Shown here piece by piece: positions 16,651-25,101 of a stretch of DNA of 64,000 nucleotides. The translations under genes were made by a program, and so were the position numbers. Within the stretch, counting starts at the first letter, position 1. The number at the start of each line of letters is the position of its first letter. Source of the DNA: WHSW01 sp963821345 (lineage in GTDB: Bacteria > Actinomycetota > Thermoleophilia > Solirubrobacterales > 70-9); the NCBI GenBank assembly GCA_963821345.1, contig CAWGDM010000001.1, positions 930,001 through 994,000 of the forward strand, written 5' to 3'. Below the pieces are notes generated by a model that was given only the letters and a program-made list of their open reading frames with translations, ran no database searches and was not told where the DNA came from.

Positions 16651-17250
16651 ATGCCGCGTCGTTCAGCAGCCGCCGTCGCCGACAGCCGCGCCGAGGTGCT
16701 CGAGACCGCGGTCCAGCGCGCCTCGATCGACGGCTTCGAGGGCCTGACGATCGGGCGGCTCGCCGACGAGGTCTCGATGAGCAAGTCGGGGCTGCACGGG
16801 ATGTTCGGCAGCAAGGGGGAGTTGCAGGCCGCCGCATTCGAGCGCGGGGTCGAGGACTTCACCCGCGAGGTCTGGCAGCCGGTCGCCGGCCGCGAGCCCG
16901 GCCTGACGCGGCTGCTGGCGCTGATCGACCGCTGGATCGCCTACCACCGCCGCCGCGCCCTGCCCGGGGGCTGCCTGGTGACCACGGCGACGATCGAGTT
17001 CGACGCCCGTCCAGGGCCGCTGCGCGACGCCGTCGCCGGCGCCCGCCGGCGGATGCACTCGGCGCTCGCGGCGGATGTTCGCGCGGGCGTCGAGGCGGGC
17101 GAGATCCCGGTCGGGACCGACCCCGCCGACGCGGCGTTCACCCTCTACGCGCTCGCCTCGGCGGCGAGCCAGGCGATTCAGCTCGGCGAGCCCGGCGCCT
17201 CGGCGCGGGCGCGGCGCTGCATGCGCGCGGTGGTCGGCGTCACGTCCTAG
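16651..17250 (+). CDS. TetR/AcrR family transcriptional repressor
   Basis: The 199-residue protein has an N-terminal TetR helix-turn-helix (about residues 13-58: EVLETAVQRASIDGFEGLTI, LADEVSMSKSGLHGMFGSK) and an all-helical ligand domain containing RRALPGGCLVTTATIEFDA, as in the TetR_C_16/C_6-like group. ATG 16651 is chosen because TATAGT lies 7 bases before it and no Shine-Dalgarno sequence is present. An in-frame GTG at 16642 would fall inside the -10 box. A palindromic operator overlaps the promoter, suggesting autoregulation and control of the divergent MBL-fold gene. Its TAG stop shares the 4 bases CTAG with the stop of the convergent DUF1428 gene. Confidence 0.88.
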   Translation: MPRRSAAAVADSRAEVLETAVQRASIDGFEGLTIGRLADEVSMSKSGLHGMFGSKGELQAAAFERGVEDFTREVWQPVAGREPGLTRLLALIDRWIAYHRRRALPGGCLVTTATIEFDARPGPLRDAVAGARRRMHSALAADVRAGVEAGEIPVGTDPADAAFTLYALASAASQAIQLGEPGASARARRCMRAVVGVTS

Positions 17251-17609
17251 ACGTCGACGAGGACCTCGAAGCCGCCGTAGACCATCCGCTTGTAGTCGGC
17301 GATCTCGCCGGCCGGGTCCATCAGCGCCTTCATCCGGTCGTCGTCCATCACCTTCGCGTTGACCTCGTCGCGATGCTGGCGCGACTCGTAGGTGATCCAG
17401 GCGAAGATCACGGTCTCGTCGTCCTCGAGCTTGACCGCCTGCGGGAACGAGGTCAGCTCGCCGGGCTTGACGTCCTCGGCGATGCACTCCTTGTAGTCGA
17501 GGGCGCCGTACTCGCGCCACAGGCCACCCGCCGTGGTTGCGACCTCGCGATAGCGATCGACGTTGGCCTTCGGCAGCGGCATCACGAATCCATCGACGTA
17601 CGTGCTCAC
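17247..17609 (-). CDS. DUF1428 domain-containing protein
   Basis: The 120-residue protein starts STYVDGFVMPLPKANVDRYRE and contains LDYKECIAEDVKPGELTSFP, ETVIFAWITYESRQHRDEVN and the closing KRMVYGGFEVLVDV. These are the whole DUF1428 domain, a dimeric alpha/beta-barrel (ABM-like) fold. Function is unknown; paralogues include YbaA of E. coli. The GTG start is preceded by GAGGAGG on the minus strand, and CATAGT upstream may be its -10 box. It converges on the TetR gene with stops overlapping at CTAG (17247-17250). Confidence 0.88.
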   Translation of the reverse strand: MSTYVDGFVMPLPKANVDRYREVATTAGGLWREYGALDYKECIAEDVKPGELTSFPQAVKLEDDETVIFAWITYESRQHRDEVNAKVMDDDRMKALMDPAGEIADYKRMVYGGFEVLVDV

Positions 17610-17716
17610 CTGGTCCTCCTCGGCTCGGGTTGTCGGGACTATGAAACGAGACCGAGCCAGGTGTCGAAACTCATCGCCGGGAAGCAGCCGGGTTGCCGGA
17701 CCAACGCTTCGGACGA

Positions 17717-17722
17717 GATACT
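17717..17722 (+). promoter_or_regulatory. -10 element of an NTF2-like gene
   Basis: GATACT is followed by 7 bases and the ATG. The local sequence CGAGATACTC is repeated almost exactly before the second NTF2-like gene of the same subfamily (28648-28657), so this is probably a conserved promoter element. Confidence 0.5.
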
Positions 17723-17729
17723 CGACGTG

Positions 17730-18134
17730 ATGTCACAGGAGAACGTCGAGATCGTGCGGGAGGCCTTCGAGGCGTTCCAGGGAGGCGACGTGGACAAGAC
17801 AGCGCGGCTTGTCGATCCCGAGGTCGAGTTCCATGGCACCGTCGGCGGGCTTCAACAGGGCCAGGTAGCCCACGGTCAGTCCCAGATCGAGGAGAAGTTC
17901 GAGGCCGAGGATCTGGAGGCGTGGGAAGAGCGCCGCCTGGAAGCGGAGGAGTTCATCGACGCCGGCGACAACGTCGTTGTGCTCTTGCACGAATACCGGC
18001 GCGGCAGTGGTAGCGGAGTCGAGCTGGAAGCCAAGACCGCGCTCGTCATTGCCGTGAGCGGCGGGCGGGTCGTTCGCATCCAGGGCTATCTGGATCGGGG
18101 TGCGGCCCGCAAAGCCGCTGGGCTAAGCGAATAG
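17730..18134 (+). CDS. NTF2/SnoaL-like family protein (MSQENVEIVR group)
   Basis: The 134-residue protein begins MSQENVEIVREAFEAFQGGD and follows the cone-shaped NTF2-like fold: a helical start, VDPEVEFHG, the helix of the central region, then strands EEFIDAGDNVVVLLHEYRR and ALVIAVSGGRVVRIQGYLD. The fold hosts isomerases, hydrolases and pure binding proteins, and function cannot be read from sequence. This subfamily is very common in Thermoleophilia; a close relative lies at 28666. ATG 17730 has GATACT 7 bases upstream and no Shine-Dalgarno sequence. It stands alone between convergent or diverging neighbours. Confidence 0.85.
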   Translation: MSQENVEIVREAFEAFQGGDVDKTARLVDPEVEFHGTVGGLQQGQVAHGQSQIEEKFEAEDLEAWEERRLEAEEFIDAGDNVVVLLHEYRRGSGSGVELEAKTALVIAVSGGRVVRIQGYLDRGAARKAAGLSE

Positions 18135-18176
18135 CGTTAGCTGCCTTGCGGCGCGCCGGAGCAGGTCCGGGCGGGC

Positions 18177-18548
18177 TCAGCCCTCGGGGAAGTGGCAGAC
18201 GGCTTCGATGTTGTTGCCGTCCGGGTCGAGCACGAAGGCGCCGTAGTAGTGCTCGTGGTAGATCGGGCGCGGGCCGGGCTCGCCGTTGTCGCGCCCGCCG
18301 GCGCCGAGCGCCGCCTCGTGGAAGGCGTCCACGGTGGCGCGGTCGGGAGCGGCGAAGGCGATGTGGGCCGAGGGGGTGGGGGTCGGGCGCTTGGCGATCC
18401 AGAAGTAGGGCTTGCGGTCGTCGCCGAAGCCCGAGGCGGCTCCCTCGAGCTCCATGATCGGCTTGATCCCGAGCGGCTCCAGCGCGGCGATGTAGAAGGC
18501 GCGGGCGGCGGCCAGGTCCGAGACGTTGACGCCGACATGATCGAGCAC
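18177..18548 (-). CDS. VOC (glyoxalase/bleomycin resistance) family protein
   Basis: This 123-residue single-domain vicinal-oxygen-chelate protein starts LDHVGVNVSDLAAARAFYIAAL and ends GAFVLDPDGNNIEAVCH. The first-strand His and the final Glu are the usual metal ligands, and HIAF supplies the central His. It therefore probably binds a divalent metal as a dioxygenase, lyase or epimerase, or a thiol-transfer or binding protein. The substrate is unknown. The GTG start lies 9 bases after the helicase stop on the same strand, so the two are probably co-transcribed. Confidence 0.88.
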   Translation of the reverse strand: MLDHVGVNVSDLAAARAFYIAALEPLGIKPIMELEGAASGFGDDRKPYFWIAKRPTPTPSAHIAFAAPDRATVDAFHEAALGAGGRDNGEPGPRPIYHEHYYGAFVLDPDGNNIEAVCHFPEG

Positions 18549-18557
18549 GGCCCGATC

Positions 18558-21053
18558 CTAATCCGTGGCGGTCTCCTCGGTGCCCTCGGCCGTCGACTCG
18601 ACCACCTCGTCGTCGCCGGGGTCGAGCTTCTCGCGCTCTCGGACCTCGCCGTTGGCGTCGCCGTTGCCGCCCTTCGAGCGCCGTCGGCGGCGCTTGCCGC
18701 CCTTGGGGAAGTTGCGAAGCAGCTCTCGCGCGACCGCCGAGGGCTTGCGGGCCATCCGCATCCGCGCACCCCGCAGCACCTCCTCGGCCTCCGGCGTGTG
18801 GGCGACCGCGGCGGCCAGGAGCGCGACCGCGAGCCGGCGGTCCTGCTGGCGGGCGGCATGGACGATGCGGCGGGCGTTGCGACCGTGGGCGCGGCCGGAT
18901 GAGTTGACGAACAGCCCCAGCAGCCGCTTGGTCTCGGGCCAGCGCTGGACCGCGTATTCCTCGTGCAGCTCGCGGGTCGCCTCGGCCAGCCGCCAGACCC
19001 ACGCCTGGGCTTGGTCGCGGCGGCCGATCCGCTTCTCGGCCAGCGCCTGGAGCAGGATCTTGGCTCCGGCGCGGCGCTCGTCGCGCGGCCAGGCGACCAC
19101 CACGTCGACCGCGTCGTCGAACGGGTCGGCCTCGCGCAGGGTGGCGACCTCGCCGAGCGCCTTCAGCCGCAGCTGGTGGTTTCGGTTTCGCTGCAGGCAG
19201 GTGAGCAGGAAGCGCCGGCGCAGCTCCTTGGCCTGATCGTGCTGGATCATCGCCTTCGCGCGGCGCCAGTGGGCGGCCGTCACCCGGGCGCCGGCGAGCG
19301 CGGCCCAGGCGTGTTGCTCGGAGTAGTTGAGGTTCTCGACCGCGATCCGCCACAGCTCGCGCTCGAGCACCGCCAGCCGCCGCTCGGGGTCGGCCGACAC
19401 CGGGACCACGCGGCGCTCGACCCGCACCCGGCGGCCGCGGCCACGGCGCACCGGGCCGACGACGATCGCGCCGCCGCGGTAGACGTCGCGGTCGAGCAGG
19501 CTGTGCAGGGTGACGATCGTCTCGTCGGAGGTCGTCGCCGGGTGCACGAGGTCGATCACGAGGCCGGCCTCCTTGCCCGGGTTTCGGCGCGTCACCCGGC
19601 CGACGCGCTGCTGATAGACGCGGCGCGAGGCGGTCGGGGCCAGGTGCATGCAGATCGTCGCCCGCGGCGAGTTCCAGCCCTCGGCGAGCAGCATCGCGTT
19701 GCAGAGCACGTCGACCTCGCCGCGCTCGAAGCCGGCCAGGATCTCGGCCAGCTCGCGCTTCGGCGTCTCGCCGGAGACCGCCTGGGCGTTGATGCCGACG
19801 TTGCGGAAGGCCGCGGCGACGTTGCTGGCGTGCTTGACGCCGGCGGTATACACGACCCCGGGCACCCTGCGGAACCGCGACTGGTAGAGGTCGGCAACGG
19901 CGACGTTGAACGGCTCCTGGTCGAGCAGCGCGGCGAGCTCCTCCTGGTCGAAGTCCTGGTCGACCTCGCCGCGGCGCAGTGGCACCTTGGCGATCGTCCT
20001 CACCCCTGGGCCGGGCGGGATGCGGATGCAGCGCAGCGGCGCGATCACGCCGCGGCGCGCCGCCTGGGCGAGGTCGAAACGCGAGGTCTGGGTCGGGAAC
20101 AGGTCGGCGACGTGCCGGGCGATCAGTGCCCCGGTCGCCGTCATCCCGATGAACACCGGGTGGGTCCAGTTGCGGATGCAGCCGCTGGTCTTCTCGCCCA
20201 GCGCGGTGTGCGCCTCGTCGCAGATCACGATCGAGTAGGCGTCCGAGACGCGGCCGGCGTTGCGCACGAACCACTGGTAGGTCTCGACCGTTACCGGGCC
20301 GTAGGGGTGGTCGGCGCCGTCGAGCAGCGGCGGCGAGAGCCGTTCCTTGTAGCCGCGATCGGAGATCTCGCCGATGAACTGGTCGACCAGGTTTCGGCGG
20401 TGGGTGAGGATCAGGACGCCGCCCGTGCGGGTGGCGTCGATGAAGCCGACCGCGGCGACGGTCTTGCCGGCGCCGGTCGCGTGCTCGAACCAGAAGCGGC
20501 GGCTAGCCCCCGGGTCCTCGGGCGCCTCGGCGACGACGTCGGCGTCCTCGGTCTCGGGCTCCTCCCAGTCCTGCGGCTCCTCATCCGGGGCGAGCGCGTC
20601 GGGATCCTCGTCGAGCTCGCCGTTGCCGGTGCCGTTCTCGGCCGCCGGCTCACCGTTGGCGCGGGCGCCGTTACGCCCGTTCTGGCGCGCGCCGGGGGCC
20701 GGTCCCTCGAGCTCGGTGACGATCGCCGCCAGGGTGCCCGAGAGCGCGTCGACCTGGTGGTCGTTGAGCTCGGCGCCGTCGAGCAGCTTCGGCGTCTCCT
20801 CGTCGAGCAGGCGCTCGAGCCCGAGCATCAGCGAGTGGTCGCCGCGCCACTGAAAGCTCGGCGCCTCGGCGCCGTCGTCGAGCTCGGCGAGCGCCGCGTC
20901 GACCGCCAGCCTCCGGGCGGTCCCGGGGGCCAGGTCGGCGATCGTCTCGCCGGAGAGCAGGATCGGCTCGCGCGTGAACTCGCGCGCCCGATCGAGATCG
21001 GCCTCGCTCAGCTCGCCAGCCGCGCTCGCGGCTACGTCAGTGGTATTGGCCAT
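18558..21053 (-). CDS. DEAD/DEAH-box superfamily 2 helicase with long acidic insert
   Basis: In the 831-residue protein LNDHQVDALSGTLAAI (about 96-111) is the pre-motif-I helix. Walker A is ATGAGKT (192-198), motif Ia LILTHRRNLVDQF and motif II CDEAH (278-282). Motif III is MTATG; VVYTAGVKHA, LAEGWNSPRATI and YQQRVGRVTRR form the second RecA domain (motifs IV-VI). The layout resembles type III restriction/RecG-like SF2 ATPases. Residues about 118-184 are an acidic, Pro/Gly/Asn-rich linker between the Q-like helix and Walker A. After residue ~510 comes a basic helical C-terminal region I do not recognise, ending in Arg/Lys then acidic tails. ATG 21053 is preferred to TTG 21059. No nuclease or methylase neighbour is present. 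Confidence 0.85.
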   Translation of the reverse strand: MANTTDVAASAAGELSEADLDRAREFTREPILLSGETIADLAPGTARRLAVDAALAELDDGAEAPSFQWRGDHSLMLGLERLLDEETPKLLDGAELNDHQVDALSGTLAAIVTELEGPAPGARQNGRNGARANGEPAAENGTGNGELDEDPDALAPDEEPQDWEEPETEDADVVAEAPEDPGASRRFWFEHATGAGKTVAAVGFIDATRTGGVLILTHRRNLVDQFIGEISDRGYKERLSPPLLDGADHPYGPVTVETYQWFVRNAGRVSDAYSIVICDEAHTALGEKTSGCIRNWTHPVFIGMTATGALIARHVADLFPTQTSRFDLAQAARRGVIAPLRCIRIPPGPGVRTIAKVPLRRGEVDQDFDQEELAALLDQEPFNVAVADLYQSRFRRVPGVVYTAGVKHASNVAAAFRNVGINAQAVSGETPKRELAEILAGFERGEVDVLCNAMLLAEGWNSPRATICMHLAPTASRRVYQQRVGRVTRRNPGKEAGLVIDLVHPATTSDETIVTLHSLLDRDVYRGGAIVVGPVRRGRGRRVRVERRVVPVSADPERRLAVLERELWRIAVENLNYSEQHAWAALAGARVTAAHWRRAKAMIQHDQAKELRRRFLLTCLQRNRNHQLRLKALGEVATLREADPFDDAVDVVVAWPRDERRAGAKILLQALAEKRIGRRDQAQAWVWRLAEATRELHEEYAVQRWPETKRLLGLFVNSSGRAHGRNARRIVHAARQQDRRLAVALLAAAVAHTPEAEEVLRGARMRMARKPSAVARELLRNFPKGGKRRRRRSKGGNGDANGEVREREKLDPGDDEVVESTAEGTEETATD

Positions 21054-21244
21054 GGGCAAGGGGTAATCGTGGTCCCGGCCCGCCTGTGATCCAGGTCGGA
21101 GACGGCGAGCGAAGTAAGCTCGGAAGAGGCGGGCGCCGCACCCAGAACCCGAATCCCCGTTCGGCCGGTCGACGTCCCTCCGCGGTCCAAGAACTAGCGG
21201 GACCAGGGCTTATTGAACCACACAGGGCAGCGAAAAGGCAGCTA

Positions 21245-21838
21245 ATGGCGCGAAGCACGAAATTCGCCCTCGCCGCCGCGGGCACCGTGGCGATCGTCGG
21301 CCTGGTGGTCTGGGGGCTGGTGTCGGGCGGCGGCGATGCTGCCGATCCGGGCTCGGCCAACCCGGCCTCGCAGGCGACCGACTACGCCCAGGCGCTCGCC
21401 GACGCCCCGCCGGCGCTGAAGCAGCTCTACGCCAACGGCGATGCCCTGATCCCGGGTGGCCAGGCGGCGCTCGAGGACACGCTCGCCTCGGTCCACGGCC
21501 ATCCGGCTGTTGTCAACGTCTGGGCGTCCTGGTGCGGCCCGTGCCGGCTCGAGCTGCCCGAGTTCCAGAAGGTGTCAGCCGAGCGCGGCGACCAGATCGC
21601 CTTCATCGGCGTCAACGCCGAGGACTCCGACGCCGCCGCCGAGGACTTCCTCAAGGAGCTGCCGCTTCCGTACCCGAGCGTCACCGACCCCGACTCGGAG
21701 ATCAAGGACGCATACGAGCTGCGCGGCTATCCGGCGACCGCCTTCTACAACTCCGACGGCGAGCGGGTCTACGTCAAGCAGGGCCCCTACACCTCGGCCG
21801 ACGAGCTGAACGCGGACATCGACAAGTACGCGAGCTAG
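21245..21838 (+). CDS. TlpA/ResA-like membrane-anchored thiol-disulfide oxidoreductase
   Basis: The 197-residue protein has an N-terminal signal anchor (about residues 7-27) and a thioredoxin domain facing outward. The active site is WASWCGPC (Cys97, Cys100) and the cis-Pro motif is RGYPATAFYNSDG. The insert after the first strand and the ELPEFQKV helix are typical of TlpA/ResA/CcmG proteins, which reduce apocytochrome c cysteines or other extracytoplasmic thiols. A link to the ccm genes at 1.9-4.4 kb is attractive but they are 17 kb apart. ATG 21245 is chosen over upstream in-frame starts because the anchor begins there. The 191 bases to the divergent helicase gene hold possible promoters (TAAGCT near 21114) but no other recognised feature. 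Confidence 0.85.
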   Translation: MARSTKFALAAAGTVAIVGLVVWGLVSGGGDAADPGSANPASQATDYAQALADAPPALKQLYANGDALIPGGQAALEDTLASVHGHPAVVNVWASWCGPCRLELPEFQKVSAERGDQIAFIGVNAEDSDAAAEDFLKELPLPYPSVTDPDSEIKDAYELRGYPATAFYNSDGERVYVKQGPYTSADELNADIDKYAS

Positions 21839-21872
21839 ATGATCGATCACCTAGCCGGCCATGCCGGTCCGC

Positions 21873-21878
21873 GATAAT
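21873..21878 (+). promoter_or_regulatory. -10 element of the nfeD-slipin operon
   Basis: GATAAT stands 6 bases before ATG 21885 with no Shine-Dalgarno sequence. This places the transcript start at the start codon and is one of the clearest leaderless promoters in the window. Confidence 0.55.
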
Positions 21879-21884
21879 TCGGAC

Positions 21885-23240
21885 ATGCGCTCGAGGCTCG
21901 CCTTCTGGGTCTGGCTGGTTGTCGCTGCGGCGCTGATCGCGCCGGGGGCGTTGGAGGCGCAGTCCTCGACCACGGTTCCGTCGATCGAGCTCGACGGGTC
22001 GATCAATCCGGCGACCGAGAAGTGGATCGGCGCGGCGCTCGACGACGCCGCCGACGAGGGCGCGCCGCTGGCGATCATCCGCATCGACACCCCCGGCGGG
22101 CTGGAGACCTCGATGCGCGAGATCGTCAAGGACATCCTCGACGCACCGATGCCGGTGGTCGTCTACGTGTCGCCGAACGGCGCCCGGGCCGCGTCGGCCG
22201 GCGCCTTCATCACCGAGGCCGGCGACGTCGCCGCGATGGCTCCGCAGACCAACATCGGCTCGGCGAGCGCGATCCAGTCGAACGGCGAGGACATCGGTGG
22301 CACGCTTGGGATCAAGATCGAAAACGACGCCGCCGCGTTCATCCGCGCGCTGGCCCAGAGCCACGGCCGCGACGGTGAGATCCCCGGCGAGATGGTCACC
22401 GACGCCGCCAATTTCACCGCCGAGGAGGCGCTCGACGCGAACGCGATCGACCTGGTCGCCGACAGCCAGGAAGACCTGCTGACCCAGCTCGACGGCTTCC
22501 AGGTCAAGGGCCCGAAGGCGACCACGCTGCACACCGCCGGCCTGCAGATCGACGAGCGCCAGATGTCCTTCCAGTACCAGCTGCTGAACGTGCTCGTCGA
22601 CCCGACGGTCGCCTACCTGCTGCTGCTGGTCGGCTTGGTCGGGATCGCGATCGAGCTGCTCAGCCCGGGCCTGATCGTGCCCGGGCTGCTCGGCTCGGTC
22701 TCGCTGTTGCTCGGCCTCTACGGCACCACGCAGCTGCCGGTGACCGCGATCGGTATCGCCCTGCTGGTGGTCGGGATCGTCTTGTTGATCGCCGAGGCGC
22801 ACCTGGACACCCACGGGATCGTCGGCGCGGTCGGGGTGATCGCGCTCGCCGCGTCGGGGCTGCTGTTGTTCAACACCGACTCGAGCGCCTTCGAGGTCTC
22901 GGTCCCGGTGGTGATCGCGGTCGCGGTGTTGCTCGGCGGTGGGCTGGCGTTCGCCGCCAAGAAGGCGGTCGACGCCCGCCATGCCCCGGTGACCACCGGC
23001 CGCGAGGAGATGATCGGCGCCGAGGGCGAGGTCCGCGTGCCGCTGGTCCCGGTCGGCCAAGTGTTCGTCGGCGGGGCCCTGTGGCGGGCCAGCCTCGCCG
23101 AGGACGCGGAGCCGGGCGAGGACGAGCGGGTGCGCGAGCGCGGCGCTAGAGTGCGCGTCGAGGCGGTCGAGGGGTTGACGCTCCGGGTGCGACCGCAGGC
23201 CGAGGTCGTCGCCGAGCGCGAGGAAGGAGCCGTTACATGA
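21885..23240 (+). CDS. NfeD family membrane-bound ClpP-class serine protease
   Basis: The 451-residue protein has a signal peptide (about 1-26). A ClpP-like serine protease domain follows with IIRIDTPGGLETSMREIV and the catalytic serine in RAASAGAF (Ser about 104); the paired lysine is probably in LGIKIEND (about 144). Next come four to five membrane spans and a C-terminal OB-fold (NfeDC) domain with EGEVRVPLVPVGQVFVGGALW. This is the long NfeD1b architecture, which works with stomatin-type proteins to process membrane substrates. ATG 21885 is chosen because GATAAT precedes it by 6 bases and the signal peptide starts there. It overlaps the slipin gene by 4 bases (ATGA), the expected partner. 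Confidence 0.9.
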   Translation: MRSRLAFWVWLVVAAALIAPGALEAQSSTTVPSIELDGSINPATEKWIGAALDDAADEGAPLAIIRIDTPGGLETSMREIVKDILDAPMPVVVYVSPNGARAASAGAFITEAGDVAAMAPQTNIGSASAIQSNGEDIGGTLGIKIENDAAAFIRALAQSHGRDGEIPGEMVTDAANFTAEEALDANAIDLVADSQEDLLTQLDGFQVKGPKATTLHTAGLQIDERQMSFQYQLLNVLVDPTVAYLLLLVGLVGIAIELLSPGLIVPGLLGSVSLLLGLYGTTQLPVTAIGIALLVVGIVLLIAEAHLDTHGIVGAVGVIALAASGLLLFNTDSSAFEVSVPVVIAVAVLLGGGLAFAAKKAVDARHAPVTTGREEMIGAEGEVRVPLVPVGQVFVGGALWRASLAEDAEPGEDERVRERGARVRVEAVEGLTLRVRPQAEVVAEREEGAVT

Positions 23241-24046
23241 CAGTCGCCATCGCGGTCATTGCCGTTTTCGCGGTCTTCATCCTGATCCTCCTCGGCGCGG
23301 CGATCCGGATCCTGCGCGAGTACGAGCGCGGCGTGATCTTCCGGCTCGGGCGGCTGATCGCCCAGAAGGGCCCCGGCCTGATCCTGCTGATCCCGTTCAT
23401 CGATCAGATGGTCCGGGTCGACCTGCGGACGATCACCCTGAACGTGCCGCCACAGGAGGTGATCACCAAGGACAACGTCACCGTGCGCGTCAACGCGGTC
23501 GCCTACTTCCGCGTCCTCGATCCGAACAAGGCGATCACCGAGGTCGAGAACTACCTCCTGGCGACGTCGCAGATCTCGCAGACCACGCTGCGCTCGGTGC
23601 TCGGCAAGGCCGAGCTCGACGCGCTGTTGTCGGAGCGCGAGCGCCTCAACCTGGAGCTGCAGCAGATCATCGACGAGCAGACCGAGCCCTGGGGGGTGAA
23701 GGTCTCGACGGTCGAGGTCAAGGACGTCGAGCTACCGGTCGACATGCAGAAGGCGATCGCCCGCCAGGCCGAGGCTGAGCGCGAGCGGCGGGCGAAGGTG
23801 ATCGCCGCCGACGGTGAGTTCCAGGCCGCCGAGAAGCTCTCGCAGGCGGCGAACATCATGAGCCTGAACCCGGCGACGCTCCAGCTGCGCTACCTGCAGA
23901 CGCTGGTCGAGATCGGGGTCAACAACAGCTCGACGATCATCTTCCCGCTGCCGCTCGACCTGCTGAAGCCACTACTCGAGGTGCATTCGGAGCCGATCGT
24001 CCCGCCCGGGGAACCCGGCCTGCCCTCCTCGGATCCAGCGCCATAA
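23237..24046 (+). CDS. Slipin/stomatin-like SPFH (band 7) protein
   Basis: This 269-residue protein has an N-terminal membrane hairpin (about 4-24), then the SPFH domain: REYERGVIFRLGRL, KGPGLILLIPFIDQMVRVDLR, ITKDNVTVRVNAVAYFRV. A long helical segment (ARQAEAERERRAKVIAADGE) follows, in which subunits pack into cages. It is the classic stomatin/slipin that partners NfeD and forms membrane microdomains. The start overlaps the nfeD stop as ATGA. The PxxP-rich tail after EVHSEP is probably disordered. The next gene begins 2 bases after its stop with a non-standard CTG codon. Confidence 0.92.
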   Translation: MTVAIAVIAVFAVFILILLGAAIRILREYERGVIFRLGRLIAQKGPGLILLIPFIDQMVRVDLRTITLNVPPQEVITKDNVTVRVNAVAYFRVLDPNKAITEVENYLLATSQISQTTLRSVLGKAELDALLSERERLNLELQQIIDEQTEPWGVKVSTVEVKDVELPVDMQKAIARQAEAERERRAKVIAADGEFQAAEKLSQAANIMSLNPATLQLRYLQTLVEIGVNNSSTIIFPLPLDLLKPLLEVHSEPIVPPGEPGLPSSDPAP

Positions 24047-24048
24047 GC

Positions 24049-25101
24049 CTGAACCCGCCCGAGGTCCGCATCGATCAGCTCACCGGCCTGCGGGCGATCC
24101 TCGCCCCGGGCCGCGCCGAGCGCCCCGATGCCTTCGACCCGCGCCCGGCCGAGCCGAAGCCCGACGCCGCCGCCGGCTGCCCGTTCTGCGAGGGCCGCGA
24201 GGACCGCACCCCGCCCGAGGTCTGGTCCGACCGGCCGTCGGGCCCGCCCGACAGCCCCGGCTGGAGCGCACGCTCGGTCCCAAACCTCTATCCGGTCCTC
24301 GGGGCCGACCCCGAGCCGCCGCCGGCCGGCGAGCGACCGGCCGCCGAGTCGGGGATCACCAGCTCGATCGACCCGCTCGGCGCCGCGACCCGCGGGCAGG
24401 CGGACCTGTTTCGCTCGCAGCCGGCGACCGGCGCCCACGAGGTGATCGTCAGTGCCCCCGAGCACGCGACCTCGCTCTCCCAGTTGGGGCCCGAGCAGCT
24501 CGAGGTCGCGGTCGGCGCCTGGCGCGAGCGCATGCGGGCCCATCCGGACGCCGCCTGCCTGCACCTGATCGTCAACGAGGGTCCGGAGGCGGGCGCCTCG
24601 CTCGAGCACACGCACGCCCAGCTCTACGCGCTCGACTTCGTCCCGGCGGCGATCGCCCGCGAGCGCGAGCGCACCAGCGCCTACCACGAGCGGACGATGG
24701 GGGCCCACCTGCTCGAGGACGTCGCCACCGACGAGGTGCGCCGCCGCGAGCGCCTGGTCGCGGTCGACGACGAGGTGCTTTTGATCTGCCCCTGGGCCTC
24801 GCGCTCGCCGTTCGAGCTGCGGGTGATCCCGCGGACTCCGGCACCGCGATTCGAGCAGTCGGCGGGTGGCGCGGCGATGATCGCGACCGCGCTGCGGGCC
24901 CTGGGCGGGACGCTGGGGGCGGTGCCGCAGCTCAACCTCTGGGTGCGCACCGCGCCGCGCGGCTCCGACGAGTTCTGCTGGCACATCGACATCGTCCCCC
25001 GGCTGACGATCCGCGCGGGGTTCGAGCTCGGCACCGGGGTCGAGATCAACGTCTATGAGCCCGAGCGGGCGGCCGCCGACCTGCGCGAGGCGCTCGGCTG
25101 A
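24049..25101 (+). CDS. galT: Galactose-1-phosphate uridylyltransferase (GalT/HIT family), apparent CTG start
   Basis: The reading frame gives about 350 residues: zinc motif CPFCEGRED (Cys44, Cys47), SVPNLYPVLG, AHEVIV, NEGPEAGASLEHTHAQLYAL with the nucleophilic His region (HTH where GalT has HPH), PWASRSPFELRVIP and WHIDIVPR. These match GalT-type nucleotidyltransferases, which exchange UMP between sugar phosphates. No ATG, GTG or TTG exists in frame between the slipin stop and about position 24430, yet the conserved domain starts at once. CTG 24049, reading NPPEVRIDQLTGLRAI and lying 2 bases after the slipin TAA, is therefore the likely start. Calling it from the first standard start would lose about 130 residues including the zinc site. 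Exact substrate (galactose-1-P or another sugar) is not certain. Confidence 0.78.
   Translation: MNPPEVRIDQLTGLRAILAPGRAERPDAFDPRPAEPKPDAAAGCPFCEGREDRTPPEVWSDRPSGPPDSPGWSARSVPNLYPVLGADPEPPPAGERPAAESGITSSIDPLGAATRGQADLFRSQPATGAHEVIVSAPEHATSLSQLGPEQLEVAVGAWRERMRAHPDAACLHLIVNEGPEAGASLEHTHAQLYALDFVPAAIARERERTSAYHERTMGAHLLEDVATDEVRRRERLVAVDDEVLLICPWASRSPFELRVIPRTPAPRFEQSAGGAAMIATALRALGGTLGAVPQLNLWVRTAPRGSDEFCWHIDIVPRLTIRAGFELGTGVEINVYEPERAAADLREALG

Noticed and set aside
15915..17729. Plus-strand open frame leading into the NTF2-like gene as one 739-residue protein
   Set aside because: Only the last 134 residues match a family. The upstream part lies opposite the MBL-fold and DUF1428 genes and across the TetR gene, and it has shadow composition.
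18046..20274. Minus-strand 742-codon frame overlapping the helicase and VOC genes
   Set aside because: It is a shifted reading of the helicase gene with Arg/Pro/Gly-rich sequence and no domain.
18963..21089. Plus-strand 708-codon frame opposite the helicase gene
   Set aside because: It has shadow composition, no motifs and no promoter or Shine-Dalgarno sequence.
21060..21244. Possible riboswitch in the 185 bases before the TlpA-like gene
   Set aside because: Several short GC stems can be drawn, but none matches a riboswitch I know, and GC-rich DNA forms such stems by chance.
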